Positions 10,878 through 22,720 of a stretch of 64,000 bases of DNA are shown here, piece after piece. Where the stretch lies: the NCBI GenBank assembly GCA_002803225.1, contig NXFV01001939.1, positions 1 through 64,000 of the forward strand. Reading direction: 5' to 3'. A program made the position numbers and the translations under genes. A model generated the notes under the pieces. That model made no database searches, was not told where the DNA came from, and saw only the letters and a program-made list of their open reading frames with translations. This DNA is from Gamarada debralockiae. Its lineage: Eukaryota; Ascomycota; Leotiomycetes; Helotiales; Hyphodiscaceae. Positions within the stretch are counted from its first letter, which is position 1. Each line of letters starts with the position of its first letter.

Positions 10878-11269
10878 TGTTAATGAGTTAATGATCAGAA
10901 ATAATAATATCATCTCTTTTACCGGCGATGTCGCTTCACCTCAGCCATTGCAATATGTCGAAAAGCGAAGGGCTTGTCTTTACAGTAGCAGGGTGTGAAC
11001 CTAGCTGGAAACCGGTTGATGTACCTACTGAGCCCTAAAATTAAGGCCAGTTCCAGCTAATCACACCCATTCCTGACAGCTTGCTCCTTAACGAACCCCT
11101 CGCTATTCTCCGCGATAAACATCAACAACACGCAGGGATCAACCACAGCTTCTCACGCACCCACAACTCTGTGGCATTTGACGGATACTACAATACGCAC
11201 ATTAGTCTCACGTCGAAATCGACCTCCGCTCCTACAAACTGCAATTAGGCCGCACACAGTATCTCCAAC
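10878..11269. other. Intergenic region
   Basis: No gene is seen between the Zn2Cys6 gene and the Hsk3 gene. It should hold the terminator of the first and the promoter of the second. Confidence 0.5.
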
Positions 11270-11731
11270 ATGACGTCCCGAATCCCGACTACAAACGCGC
11301 CACGCCTCTCAACTGCACCCAGCAGCATCAAACCTCGACAATTAGTACGCCGGTTCTACTCTATTTTATTTATGTACTAAATGCTAACTTCCTGCCACAG
11401 TCACACCTCCACGCGCAACTAGCTCAACTCTCCGCCAACCTCGCCGATCTCGAGAACCTCCTTCGAATGACGAGCGTGCAGGCCGAGTCCGTGAGGGGAT
11501 TGGGTGCTTTTCATGGTGGACTGTGAGTTTCTCTCCACAGTGTCTCCCCTGTTTATGTACAACTGCGTTTGGCCGAAAATGATGGAGGCAATTGGAGATG
11601 AATAAGAAGCTTATTGATGGGAAAATAGGTTCATGGCAGCGAGTAAAGTCCTCGGCGAAGAAACGATTGCGGGATCAGCGGCTGCGGCAGGGAATACGCA
11701 GCAGAGGGGCAGTGGCGGGAGTGATACGTGA
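11270..11731 (+). CDS. HSK3: DASH/Dam1 complex subunit Hsk3
   Basis: This is a small three-exon gene (11270-11344, 11401-11522, 11629-11731; introns 56 and 106 nt) encoding 99 residues. Spliced text such as SSIKPRQLSHLHAQLAQL, ANLADLENLLRMTSVQAE and FMAASKVLGEE matches the conserved helical core of Hsk3. Hsk3 is a tiny subunit of the fungal DASH ring that couples kinetochores to spindle microtubules. The Ser/Thr-rich N-terminus and Gly/Gln-rich tail are variable, as usual. No single exon is long enough to stand out as an open frame, so automated annotation may miss it. All junctions are GT-AG and in frame. Confidence 0.85.
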
Positions 11732-13357
11732 GCGACTGGATGTGCTGGGTCGGGATGATGATTGATGGGCCATATGATAACTGGGAGAGGATTATGGAAG
11801 GCCCTGAGCGATTGTATGTCGACGCCCTGGCCATGGATTCCGAGGATTGCAAGAGAGAATCTTCGGGAACCCTGGAGGATTGGAAGGAAAGAGATTGGTG
11901 GACAAGAAGATACCACGAGTGTATGGATGTGCAAACCGGTGTGAAGGCCATTCCTCAAATGTCAAAAACAAAGTCGGAGCTTCATTCCTAATGGTGAATC
12001 GCTTACTTTCAAAATGGCCAGTGCCCTCAAACAGATATAATGCCATTTTGTAGTGTGAGGGAAAATGAATCTCACAGATAAGTGGCTAATGCGATCGTTT
12101 GTCTTATCATGAGCGGTCCCAATCACTCTGCAATTGCTCATGGCAAGAGGATATTGAAGTATTTTTGTCTTCCCAGCATGGGATGTCCTCGTTGTTTTCT
12201 GAGCGAACATCTTCGTTAGAAGTAGCAACATTTACTGTCGCCAAGATTTCGACAACATCAATCTACGCGACAACGACAGTCGCACTTGTCGTTGTGATTT
12301 GTCTCACAGTTTCAGGAGTACTTCTCTTGTGAGGACTGGAAAGAGGACCAGCGATCCCAGTATCTATGAAGCAGTGCTCTTCAAGCAGCGTTACATCTCA
12401 AACTCATGGCAGAATCAAAGGAGGTTGTGGGCCATTTTCTACAAATCACGAGTAGAAATTGTTCATATTGTACAAGCGATTCAAATCGACGACGGGTCAC
12501 CCTCAAACGCCTTTCTACACACTCTCACTAAACTTCTTTTGACCCACGAGGCTCCATCAACAAATTTTTTCTGGGCTAAAATCAATCGATGTCTACCAGA
12601 AACACCCATCGACAAGCCTTCCATACCACTAATAAAACATACTCTTCTGCCGCTCTTGTTCAAGCTGCGGTTTCTGCACTGCGTCATCACCGGATAAGCA
12701 AAATAGAATTTAATTGCAGTTGTGAATTTCTTGGTGCGATCCCGATCTGTTTGACGAGATGAACATGCTGAGTAGGATGAGGATCATGTAGATGGTGGAG
12801 CGGTGGGGAAGGTGGTGGAATAATTTGGTACTGGTCGAGGAACAAGTGAAAATGCAGTTTTGAATCAGGAAAGCTTGAAGTATAGAAGAGAGCTCAGATG
12901 TGTTGGTACAGTCGCTAGCGAAAGCTTCAACACGCTAGATGCCTTATCCCTGCATGCACGTGCCACACTTCTCGTATCACGTGCTCGCCAAGCCAACTTC
13001 GTTCTGAAAGACCAGGAAAGGCAGTTACAAGAACCTCACCGATTGGACTTCACCTTGAATACTGATCTCCCCAGCTCCCTATGTTGTATCTCCCTTCGTA
13101 CCCGAGATACCAGCCCAACAGGTTCATTCCCTCTTGCTTTTACCATAAAACCATCGGCTCGGGGCATAGGAACGTTTGATTAGCAAGTCATTGATTCTAA
13201 AGATTATATTCTTGTTTTGGGATTTCTAACAACCTTCAACTTGTGGGCAGCGCTGTTGCAGTGCCTGTCGCCTAATACAGCATCTCGCTCGCCATTGTAT
13301 CGTTCTGTTACTTCCCTTGGCGGTCAGGCTACCATTTGAAAGAGAAATTATAGTACG
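11732..13357. other. Intergenic region, no supported gene
   Basis: Frames at 12099-12332 (hydrophobic C-terminus), 12299-12697 and 12860-13183 lack recognisable content or convincing start and splice context. A short inverted repeat (ACAACGACA, 8 nt, TGTCGTTGT) lies near 12270-12295. The last few hundred bases presumably carry the NLR promoter. Confidence 0.4.
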
Positions 13358-16300
13358 ATGGCCGTGGCGTGGCCTCTCGATGCCACCGTCACTTTGACAC
13401 ACGAGGACTATACGGTCGCATGGATATGCGCTCTGCCGATCGAGAAGGCGGCTGCGAGGAACATGCTGGATGAGCTCCACGTTGCTCCTCCACAACCAGA
13501 ACACGACAAGAACATCTACACTTTTGGCCGTATCTGTGGACATAATGTAGTGATCGTCTGTCAAGGAGACATGGGCACAACTGCTGCCTCTATCGTGGCG
13601 ACGCGGATGGACTCTACATTTCGAAAGCTGCGCTTTGGGTTGTTAGTTGGCATCGCTGGAGGTGTGCCTGAGGAGAAGGATATCCGCCTTGGGGATGTGA
13701 TTGTTAGCAAGGGAGACAGCAGATCAGGAGGTGTTGTGGCTCATGATCGTGGAAAGGTAACCCTGATAGGGTTTGAGTCAAGACCATTTCTGAATAGTGT
13801 GCCAGAGGTGTTACGCAATGCCTTTAGTGAGCTCGAATCTCGTCTAATAGATCAGGACAGCCAGATCACAACGTATTTGTCGGAGGCAACTATGAGAAAC
13901 AGCCGCTTCTCAGCATTCGAACGACCAACCTCGCTAGCCGACAACCTCTTCCAAAGTGATTATCCTCATGTCAATTCGAAGGACAAGACCTGCGCAGACT
14001 GCGCAAAGGACTATATCGTGGATCGGCCTCCTCGTGCCGATCCGCTGATCCACTTTGGCATTGTCGCTTCGGGCAATCAGGTTATCAAGAACGCTGCAGA
14101 GCGAGCCAGGATCAATACAGCTCATTCTGGTGTGCTAGCCATTGAAATGGAAGCGGCTGGGTTGATGAACGTCTTTGGCTGTGCAACTATACGAGGCATT
14201 TGCGATTATGCAGACTCCCACAAGAATGATGGCTGGCACAAGTACGCATCGGCTACAGCTGCTGCAGTCGCTAAAGAGGTCCTTGGGATTATACCGATGA
14301 CTATGGTGGTAGCTGCTCCGCCAACAACTGTAGCTGGTTAGTATACTTTTTTCAGATTTATGTGCAATACTATGGGCAGATATAGAACCTACATTGCAGG
14401 TTCCACTGTGTTTGTATCTTGACGCGTATATCTGTGACACAAATATCAAGGAACACCTGCTGACTATGCCCAGCTACCCCTTTATCCCACTTGCTTGTAC
14501 CCTTTCCGAGAAATGAACACTTCGTCGGACGTGACTCGCAACTCAAGGAGCTGACCGTAAGACTCAACATGGACCAGTTCTGCCAGCGTGTCGCGGTATG
14601 CGGTCTTGGAGGTGTCGGCAAGACTCAAATTGTTCTTGAATTCGCTTACAAAACGAGGGAAACATCGCCAAAATGCTCTATTTTCTGGGTGTATGCAAAT
14701 ACCTCGGCCAGCTTTGAAAGTGGTTATGCTGATATAGCGGAATGTCTCAAATTACCTGGGAGAACAGATCAGGATGCCAACGTCAAGCTGCTTGTCCAGG
14801 CCGCGTTGAGTCAGAGAGAGAGCGGCCATTGGATTTTGGTTATAGACAACGCAGATGACATTGATGTGCTGTTTAAACGAGGAGATGACTCTGGATCAAT
14901 GGCACTGGTCGATTATCTCCCAGAGAGCCCCACGGGTTCAATTATATTTACGACTCGAACTCGAAAGGCTGCTATATCACTAGCTAAGAAGAACATGGTC
15001 CAGGTTGATGAGATGAGTCGAGATGATGCAATTGAAGTGCTCAGAAAGACTCTGCTTCAAGCAGATCTTAGCGATAAAAGTACTATTACTAGGCTTCTCG
15101 ATACTCTGGGTTGTCTCCCTCTGGCTATTGCCCAGGCTGTGTCTTATATCAACAAGAACGATATCTCGATCGCGGAGTATATAGAACTTTTTGAGAGTAG
15201 CGAGGAGGATATCATAGAAGTTCTGAGTGAGGATTTTGAAGATGAAGGCAGATATAAGGACATGAAAAATCCGGTTGCGACAACATGGCTTATTTCATTC
15301 AGCCAAATCTGTCGGCAGGATAAGCTTGCTGGGGAGTACTTGTCGTTTATAGCGTGTCTCGTTCGCCAAAATATTCCTCGATCACTCCTACCAGTGGCAC
15401 CATCCAAAAAGAAAGCGATCGATGCAATAGGCACTTTGACGGCTTATTCGTTTGTCACTAAACACAAGTTTGATAACTCATTCGATATGCATCGTTTGGT
15501 TCACATTGCGACACGGAATTGGTTGAACAATGAGAACAAACTATCAGCATGGACTGACAAGGCTCTTTTGCGATTAGCAGATGTCTTCCCAAGTTGGGAC
15601 CACAAGAATAGAGCTATATGGTCAATATACTTACCTCATGCCCATTATGTTCTTTCTCAACGTTATTTATCAAATAAAAATAAGACGGCAAAGATAGTAC
15701 TGCTCGATAAAGTCGGGTGGTGTCTTGGGAGGAGTGGTCAGTACTCCAAGGCTGAGCAGATACATCGGGAGGTGTTAGAGCTCCGGAAGACGGTGTTAGG
15801 GCCTGAGCACCCACAAACATTGAGGAGCATGGGCGAGGTAGCTCAAACCCTGAGCAACCAAGGTAACTACCGCGAGGCCGAGCAGATGCATCGAGAAGTG
15901 TTAGAGCTCCGGAAGACGGTGTTAGGGCCTGAGCATCCACAAACATTGAGGAGCATAGGCGAGGTAGCTCAAGCCCTGAGCCACCAAGGTAACTACCGCG
16001 AGGCCGAGCAGATGGAACGGGAGGTGTTAGAGCTCCAGAAAACAGTGTTAGGGCCTGAGCATCCAGACACATTGACGAGCATGAGCTGGGTAGCTCAAGC
16101 CCTGAGCGACCAAGGCAACTACCGCGAGGCTGGGCAGATGCATCGAGAGGTATTAGAGCTCCGGAAGACGGTGTCAGGGCCTGAGCATCCACACACATTG
16201 ACGAGCATGAGTAACGTAGCTCAAGCCCTGAGCGACCAAGGCAACTACCGCGAGGCCGAGCAGATGCATCGAGAGGTATTAGAGCTCTGGAAGAAAGTGT

Positions 16301-16788
16301 TAGGGCCTGAGCATCCACACACATTGACGAGCATGCACAACGTAGCGCGAGCCCTAAGCGGCCAAGGCAGCTACCGCGAGGCCGAGCAGATGCATCGGGA
16401 GGAGTTAGAGCTCTGTAAGGCAGTGTTAGGGCCCGAGCATCCAGACACGTTGACGAGCATGCACAGCGTTGCGCGAGCCCTAAGCGGCCAAGGCAGCTAC
16501 CGCGAGGCCGAGCAGATGCATCGGGAGGAGTTAGAGCTCTGTAAGGCAGTGTTAGGGCCCGAGCATCCAGACACATTGACGAGCATGTATTCCCTTGCAT
16601 ATGTATTGCAGAGACAAGGAAGTTACGATAAAGCGTCTATTTATTATCAGCAAGCCTGCTTGGGTTTCGACAAGGTGCTTGGTTCCAGCCATCCTACTAC
16701 ACTAGCATGTTCAAACCACTACACAGAAATGCTTAACGACAAAAGTCAACTTACTTCGTCCTTGCCACTCGAGTCGACTATGAATTAA
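13358..16788 (+). CDS. NLR-like STAND protein: PNP/UDP phosphorylase-like, NB-ARC, TPR repeats (1097 aa)
   Basis: There are two exons (13358-14336 and 14474-16788) with a 137 nt intron, and the join is in frame. Residues ~15-315 form a nucleoside-phosphorylase-like domain: ALPIEKAAA, GIAGGVP at ~98, EMEAAG at ~263 and RGICDYADSHKN at ~278. The NB-ARC ATPase follows: P-loop GLGGVGKT at 370-377, Walker B WILVIDNADD at ~445, IIFTTRTR, GCLPLA, and an MHD-like MHRLVH. The C-terminus is eight 42-residue kinesin-light-chain-type TPRs. This is the standard fungal NLR architecture, used in non-self recognition and programmed cell death. Related PNP effectors in bacterial defence cleave ATP. That activity here is inference. 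The likely ligand is unknown and would be read by the TPRs. Confidence 0.92.
15700..16665 (+). repeat. 126 bp tandem repeats encoding TPR units
   Basis: Eight in-frame units of 126 bp (42 codons) share the core GNYREAEQMHREVLELRKTV then LGPEHPxTL. Units 6 and 7 (ending CKAVLGPEHPDTLTSM) are almost identical in DNA, and units 2-5 differ mainly at a few codons. The last unit is diverged (QRQGSYDKASIYYQQ). Such similarity indicates ongoing unit exchange. Confidence 0.9.
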
Positions 16789-19564
16789 TCTTTCTGTGTT
16801 CTCTATTCAGAATGTATGATCTCGATAATATATTATTCGAACAGCACTTATTTACAATCTACAGATTGCTAAAACCCTATTAGTAGTATTTCACTTCTAC
16901 TTCTAGCAGCAACGTCTCCTGCTCTGCCTCGTACCCTCCGATGCACGGTCCCGCTTCCCTGCTATCAACCTACCAAATCGAACTAGATCAGCTTAACGTG
17001 GTGTTAGGAATGCCGATTTATGGTTGGAAACAAGGAACTTGGGAATCGTAAGGGAGACTATATCTTGAGACGACATTTGGCGCTGAATAAAGGTTGGTTG
17101 GCAAACTGGCATAATAACTTTATATATAATATTATTTCTTTATATCTCTATTTCATAGGGGATTAAGGGAAACATGTGCCTTTATAATAGTCTATAATTG
17201 CCACTAGATTTCTGGTGTCTTCTGCGATAGTTAATACACTATTGCCTACTTTAATAATAGGAAGCCAGCCGCGGTATACACGTGATACCGTGGAGTTGCA
17301 AGGATAAACCAGCTAGCGTCTCGGTAATTTGGCTTAGAAGTATTCAAGGCGGAAGCCGATTTCCCTAGCGACTGTGGCATGAGACAAATAGTCGAGGAGG
17401 TTTTGGAAGTCGGTTAAGAGAATGTGTTGGGTGCGACAAAGGAATGACCCTCCTTTTTCCTATTCAACACCTCAACCGGCTACCCAGAAACGAGGTAAAT
17501 TTCCTACGAGCTACCTAGGCAAGATTAAGGAGACAATAGCCGATCTGTGAATTATGGACTACGAATTAGTTGCACAAGAGAGTCTGGTCCACCAAAAGAA
17601 CAAAGGCCATGAGTAAAGCTTTATACAATTCTTGAAGCATAAATGGGTTCTTAATCACGGCATGGCCGAAACTGACCAAGGAAAACATGACTATGCCGGC
17701 AGAAGATGGAGGCCGCTCTGTAGATCTTAAACTTATAATATGCCTCGCCAGTGTCGCTCGACTCGAGGCAACGAATTTATGAGGGAACGTCTAGAGCCAG
17801 AGGTCATACTTCCTCGCCAGATTGAAGAATTTTCGTGTCTGTTCATTTTACTTTGTCAGTCTTCATTATCGTCGTCGATTTTTATTTCGTCCTCGTTCAT
17901 ATCAGTCGAGTGGTCTTGTAGATTCCAGTTACTAGGCAGTTTAATGCTTTCCAATTACCCTTCCGAAAAGTGGAGAACTCAGATAAGGTCCGGTTGTCTG
18001 CACAAGAGGTTAGAGCCTATGGCAGTGCAAATTCTCCCCATTCTTCATGAGCAATTTCTCAAAGGGATCATGAATACTGCCCCTACATATGGAGATATTT
18101 AACTCACGAGAAGCAGTATCGTAGACGCAAAAGTGTTTTGACGAGCCTCTTGAAGCATCCGCGTCGAAGTGGAATTTTCCTCTAGGTTACACTCTCGAGC
18201 CAGAGTCATTACCAGCGATTTTGCTTGAATGAAATAATAATTCGATGAATACTTCAAGGGTGAATGAAGTCAGTTGGGCGTCAGGTTATAAGAGAAGGGA
18301 ATTCAATTTAGAGCGAATGCGTTTTGGGCCGGCGAGGCAAGGTAACGGATATATATATATAAAGCAGTATAAGACCAACAATTCTGCGGAATCAGATATG
18401 GCGTCGTCCGTGAAGAGGGCTCTTAGGAATGTACGGCGGCGAGATATGCGATCGATGGATGGCCACTCGCTCCTCTCATCTCCGTCACTCCGATGAGAAA
18501 AGAAACACGCCGTAAGGAACAGTATCAGCGGATATATTTCACAGTGTAGAATTATAGTTTGTCGATTCCATTTTCGTTGTCATCTTCTTTCTCGTCTTCG
18601 ACAGTATTCTCGTTTTGGCTGCCCTACTCAATTGTGTGTGAAAATGGAGAAATAGTTCGGAAAACGGGATCCAGAAAATAAAACTGTACCAAGGAAAACA
18701 AACCTACATCTTGCAGGCTGCAGCCTTTCTCGCATCGGTACCAGTGCTCCTTCGAAAGCCAGTCGTTTATAAACGGTTTTCCTAGCTGGTGAAGGGATGT
18801 CGCACTTATAGTCACTCTTCGGGCGGCAGATTCGCTGGCGCAATCTTAGGCTATAGATGCTCTTGAGTGATGAGGAACTTCTTTGCCCGTTCCAGATTTA
18901 AAACTGCTTCCAAGAGTAGCTTCGTTTTAGGGACTTAGCTCGAATGAAGTTTAGATCTCTGTCCCACTTGAGAGTCGCTCGTTCAAAAGCCAAAGCCATC
19001 TATCAGCTCATAGTGCAACTCCAAATTCAAAAGATCTTTGGGTCAATTAACACTTCGTTATCCTGCTTCTGTCTGCACCGCTCTGTCTAGCACTGTAAAA
19101 CCAACATCTCTTGCCAGCAAGTATCCAGGTATCAATCCCCCTACTCCCATCCATTCATCAATCCCAGGGTATACCGCCTCCTCCCATCATCAAGCTCATC
19201 ACAAGTAAATAAACCCGCCAGCCAGTCTATCAAATAGATGCGCATAACACCCCCACCAACCCGTCCGCTCGAAACGTGCGTAAGGAAAATCGAGCCAACG
19301 AAGCAAACGATGGTATCAAAAACGTGTCCCAATTAAAGTCAAGCCATGGCAATAAATATATGATAGGACCATCCCCGTGCATATAGCAAGTGTGTCCCGA
19401 AAATCGCGTAAAGGCAAATAGATGCGATCCGAAAAGTAGATTGTAGCCGAAACAAATCCCGTGTAATCAAGCAAACGACTCCACCGTCCCGCGCTGAAGA
19501 AGCAAGAACGTTCAAAACGCCATGCCCATCCCGACTTCGTAAGATCGAGGGAAGGGATATGCAA
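16789..19564. other. Long intergenic region between the NLR and areA
   Basis: No convincing gene is seen in 2.8 kb. The 120-codon frame at 17740-18102 plus is Ser/Phe-rich without recognisable motifs and is probably spurious. AT-rich runs lie at 17110-17200, and an (AT)n tract lies near 18350. The right end presumably includes the areA 3' UTR. Confidence 0.5.
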
Positions 19565-22500
19565 TCAAAGACTCATCGTCAACCACTCCCACTCCTGTGG
19601 CCCTGTTCCCGTGCCAGCTGCTCCGTTCGGGCCAGACATCACCATTCCTGGCGGCGGATTCATGCCCGCCATACCCGACATCATGCCACCCGGACCCATT
19701 GGTCTCGTCGTCATGCCTAATCCGTTTGCAAGGCCCGTATTCGTCATGCTGCCTCCTGAAGCGATACTCATTCCCACCGACTTCGCAGCTTCATTTGAAC
19801 CTGTGGAGTTCTCTGGAGAATCGACGTCCATGCTCTCGATCGCGCTTACGCTCTTGCTGTGCCTGCGTTGTCGTTTGGGAGCAACGGCGACGCTGTTTCG
19901 AGGCATGCTAGATGCTGCTGCTCCAGGACCAGGTGTAGCTTTTGGAGGCGCTGCTGCGATGGGAACTACTCCTTTCCCCCCACTGACTCCCGTGGTTCCA
20001 ACCGACGACCCTGCAGAACCATGATATGAAGTTGGAGTGCTACCTGCTGTGCTGCCACTGTTGCCTGCGGATCCTGAAACGGAAGGAGGACTCTGGCTTT
20101 CGTTCACACTGCGGGCACGGATGCTGGTGGGTGTCGTAGCCTGGGTTGTTGGAGCAGTGCCAGTTGCCGGCGTCACGATCGAGTTGTTCCTTGTGGTCGG
20201 CCCACTTGTGGTTTGTGCAGCGCCCATTTTCTTTGAAGCGCGTGTTGCGGCTCCACCAGATCCACCAACGGGGAGAGAAGCACCAGATCCGCGGTTCCGC
20301 TTCTTGATCACATCGGTTTTCAAAGAAAGTGGACGGACAACGCCGTGGAGCTTCAGGAAAAGGCCACAAGCGTTGCAGAGAGGATGGCCTTCTGGATTTC
20401 GCCTCCAAAGTGGCGTTGTTTGGGTGAAGCAGTTCGTGCAGGTTGTGGGAACACCATTTTCGCCTTGTGCGCCCGCTGCACCCACAAGATTCGTAGTGGA
20501 GCCATGCTTTGACCCACCTGGTGAAGAGGGTCGGCTCGGAGCGACAGAAGAAAATCCAGACATATTCCCAGCGTCGGGTGGCGAATTAGGGTTGGAGGGG
20601 CCCATTTCGAAAGTGTTTGCAGCTCTGCCTATGACATTTGGAGTTGATGCTGTTCGTGGAATCTTTCCCTGTCGCCTGTCGTTGCCATTTCTTGAGCGGT
20701 TGTCAGAAACGGATTGTGTAGATGCGTGACTTCGGCCCAAAGACCCTCCAGATCCGTCCCAATCAAGTGGTGGAGAAACCATTTCTGTCGTTGTGCCTCC
20801 AATTGTAACTTGTTTCCGTGGCGGACCGCCAGGGTAACGAGCGGCTTGCGTATTAAATTGCCCAGGTAAACTGGCATTCCATTGCAATGCTCCACCTGGC
20901 CCCATCTCCATATTCGGGTCTTCCATTGGTGAATGCGTAAATTCGTGCTGCATCATAAGCGTTCGGTCGGCGAAAGCTGCGCCCTCCTCATCTTCGTTAT
21001 CGGAGTCCCCCCCAAAGTTAAACATATTGTCATGTCCCAAATGAACGCCGGGAGATCGTACAGGGTGATCTGGTTGGAATACTTGCGATGGATCTATGTG
21101 TTGGGCCATACCGAAAGATCCCGGAGCAGTGTACGAATTGGACGCGCCAGCCGTTGTAACAGCCGTGAACATTGCTCCGCCATTTGCACTATACATGTAT
21201 TGAGGAGCCATAGAATTGGACAAGCTCGAAGGACCATGGCTGAAATTCTGCCCGCGTTGGTGTCGCATATCCATTCCATGACGTTGGAAGTACATCTGCT
21301 CGCCTTCTGGTATCGGCTGGGGGGTTGAAACAGCGCTTGGATAAGCACTTCCCGGAGGAGAATAATAGTCGTTTGAGTTCAAGGAGGAAGAGGGCATTGA
21401 GGCATTATTATACATTGTGGAAAAAGGTCCGTGTTGCACGAGGGGGGAGTTTGATGGCGAAAAAGAGAAGTTCTGCTGGAAGGGCCCTGCGGAAGTGATT
21501 ATCGGATCGTGATCCATATTGAAAGTATCAAGTTGAAAAGGCATTCCAGGGTGATTATGATGATTCATTGGAGGATGCGGTTGATCCAAAGAATACTCGT
21601 GAACGTCTGCATCGTGTTCGGGGTCATTGGGTATCATTATGCTGTTGATAGCAGGTACTTGAGGGGAGAAATTGGCGGGTCGTTTCCGGGGCTGAGATGC
21701 GTCAGTAGCTATCGCAAGTAAATGGAGCTTGTAAAAAGCAAGTTAAAACAAGATCCCAAAGACGTAGTAACTCACACGTCTCTCATCAATGCTCGTCTTT
21801 CGAACATGCCTTTGTACATAATTAAACTCTTCGTTGCTTCGAGGATTGTGATGAGGAACAGGGACGGATTGTGGGACGGCAAATTGCGAAGATTCCTTCC
21901 GTATTTTTATGGGTATCGCAGACGCTACCGCATTGGAGGACTTCTCCAGCTCCTTCTTGCTGAGCTCTGGGGAAGGCGAATTTCCCAGTCCAGCAGGTGT
22001 AGATATGTTGTCGGCGAATATAAAGTCGTCTAGATTCATAGCGTCTGCATTCTCAGGAATTGGAGGTGTCCGGTCGGAAGTCTTCCTTAACTGTGCAATT
22101 CCACTGGGGTAAGTCGAAGCATTCTGCTTTGCTTGTTTCCTGTAGAAGTATTAGATCCAGTTTGCCTTCGTATAATTCTAACGTCTGCGCAAGACATACC
22201 TCGCAGCCTCTTCCTGCCTACGCTTTCGCAGACTCATTGCCATCATGCGCCAGGTCAGATTCTCCATTCGCTCCTGGTTGGGCAATTGCTTCTTGGTCTT
22301 ACTGTATAACCTCCATATTTGTGTCGCCAACGGATCCTTCTTCTGCATCTCATCGGGACTGTCGAGTTCCTCGCCCACAGCGTCATTTTTCCAGGTCGGA
22401 AAGAAGGACTCGCGCAGCAATTCCTTGCGCGCACTGATCGCCGCCGAGAGATCCAGCTTGTCAAGAGTGCTCGCGCCGGAGTCCTTTGTACTTGAACCGG

Positions 22501-22720
22501 TATCGGATTGCGCAGTGACGGAATCCGACGACGAGCGTTCTTGCGGCTGCCTGTCGGCAGGTCTGCGAGGAAATCGAAAGTCGTGCTCTGTTATTGATGT
22601 AGTTGTAGAAGATGTAGGATTAGACTGAGCCTCCCCAGCATTGAGTGTTGTGTCAAGTGAAGCGTGGATGGGTTGCAAGAGTCCCCCACGCTCCTCATAT
22701 TGTGCCGCCGCTCCAGACAT
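19565..22720 (-). CDS. areA: GATA transcription factor AreA/NIT2, global nitrogen regulator (1003 aa)
   Basis: There are three exons (22720-22200, 22139-21776, 21691-19565) with introns of 60 and 84 nt, and the sum is a multiple of three. The N-terminal conserved domain lies at residues ~100-162 ([27 protein letters not shown]). Next come [26 protein letters not shown] and [12 protein letters not shown]. One GATA finger (C-x2-C-x17-C-x2-C) spans ~713-737, followed by the basic tail VIKKRNRG. The extreme C-terminus EWEWLTMSL is the conserved end of AreA/NIT2, bound by the Nmr co-repressor in known systems. It activates nitrogen-catabolic genes through HGATAR sites in the nucleus when glutamine is low. 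The start chosen is [13 protein letters not shown]. An upstream in-frame ATG at 22762 would add 14 residues. The linkers are Ser/Pro/Gly-rich. Confidence 0.95.

Noticed and set aside
12099..12332. 77-codon frame with a hydrophobic C-terminus
   Set aside because: It opens on TTG, and the first ATG leaves only about 50 codons. A tail-anchored peptide is possible but nothing supports it.
15614..16600. A 328-codon minus-strand frame over the NLR repeats
   Set aside because: It is the antisense of the 126 bp TPR repeats, and its own repetitive peptide simply mirrors them. The plus strand carries clear domain motifs.
17740..18102. 120-codon plus-strand frame between the NLR and areA
   Set aside because: Low-complexity Ser/Phe text, no motif and no supporting introns.
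19597..20729. Plus-strand frames of 104, 137 and 230 codons
   Set aside because: They lie antisense to the GATA finger and C-terminal exon of areA and have no motifs of their own.
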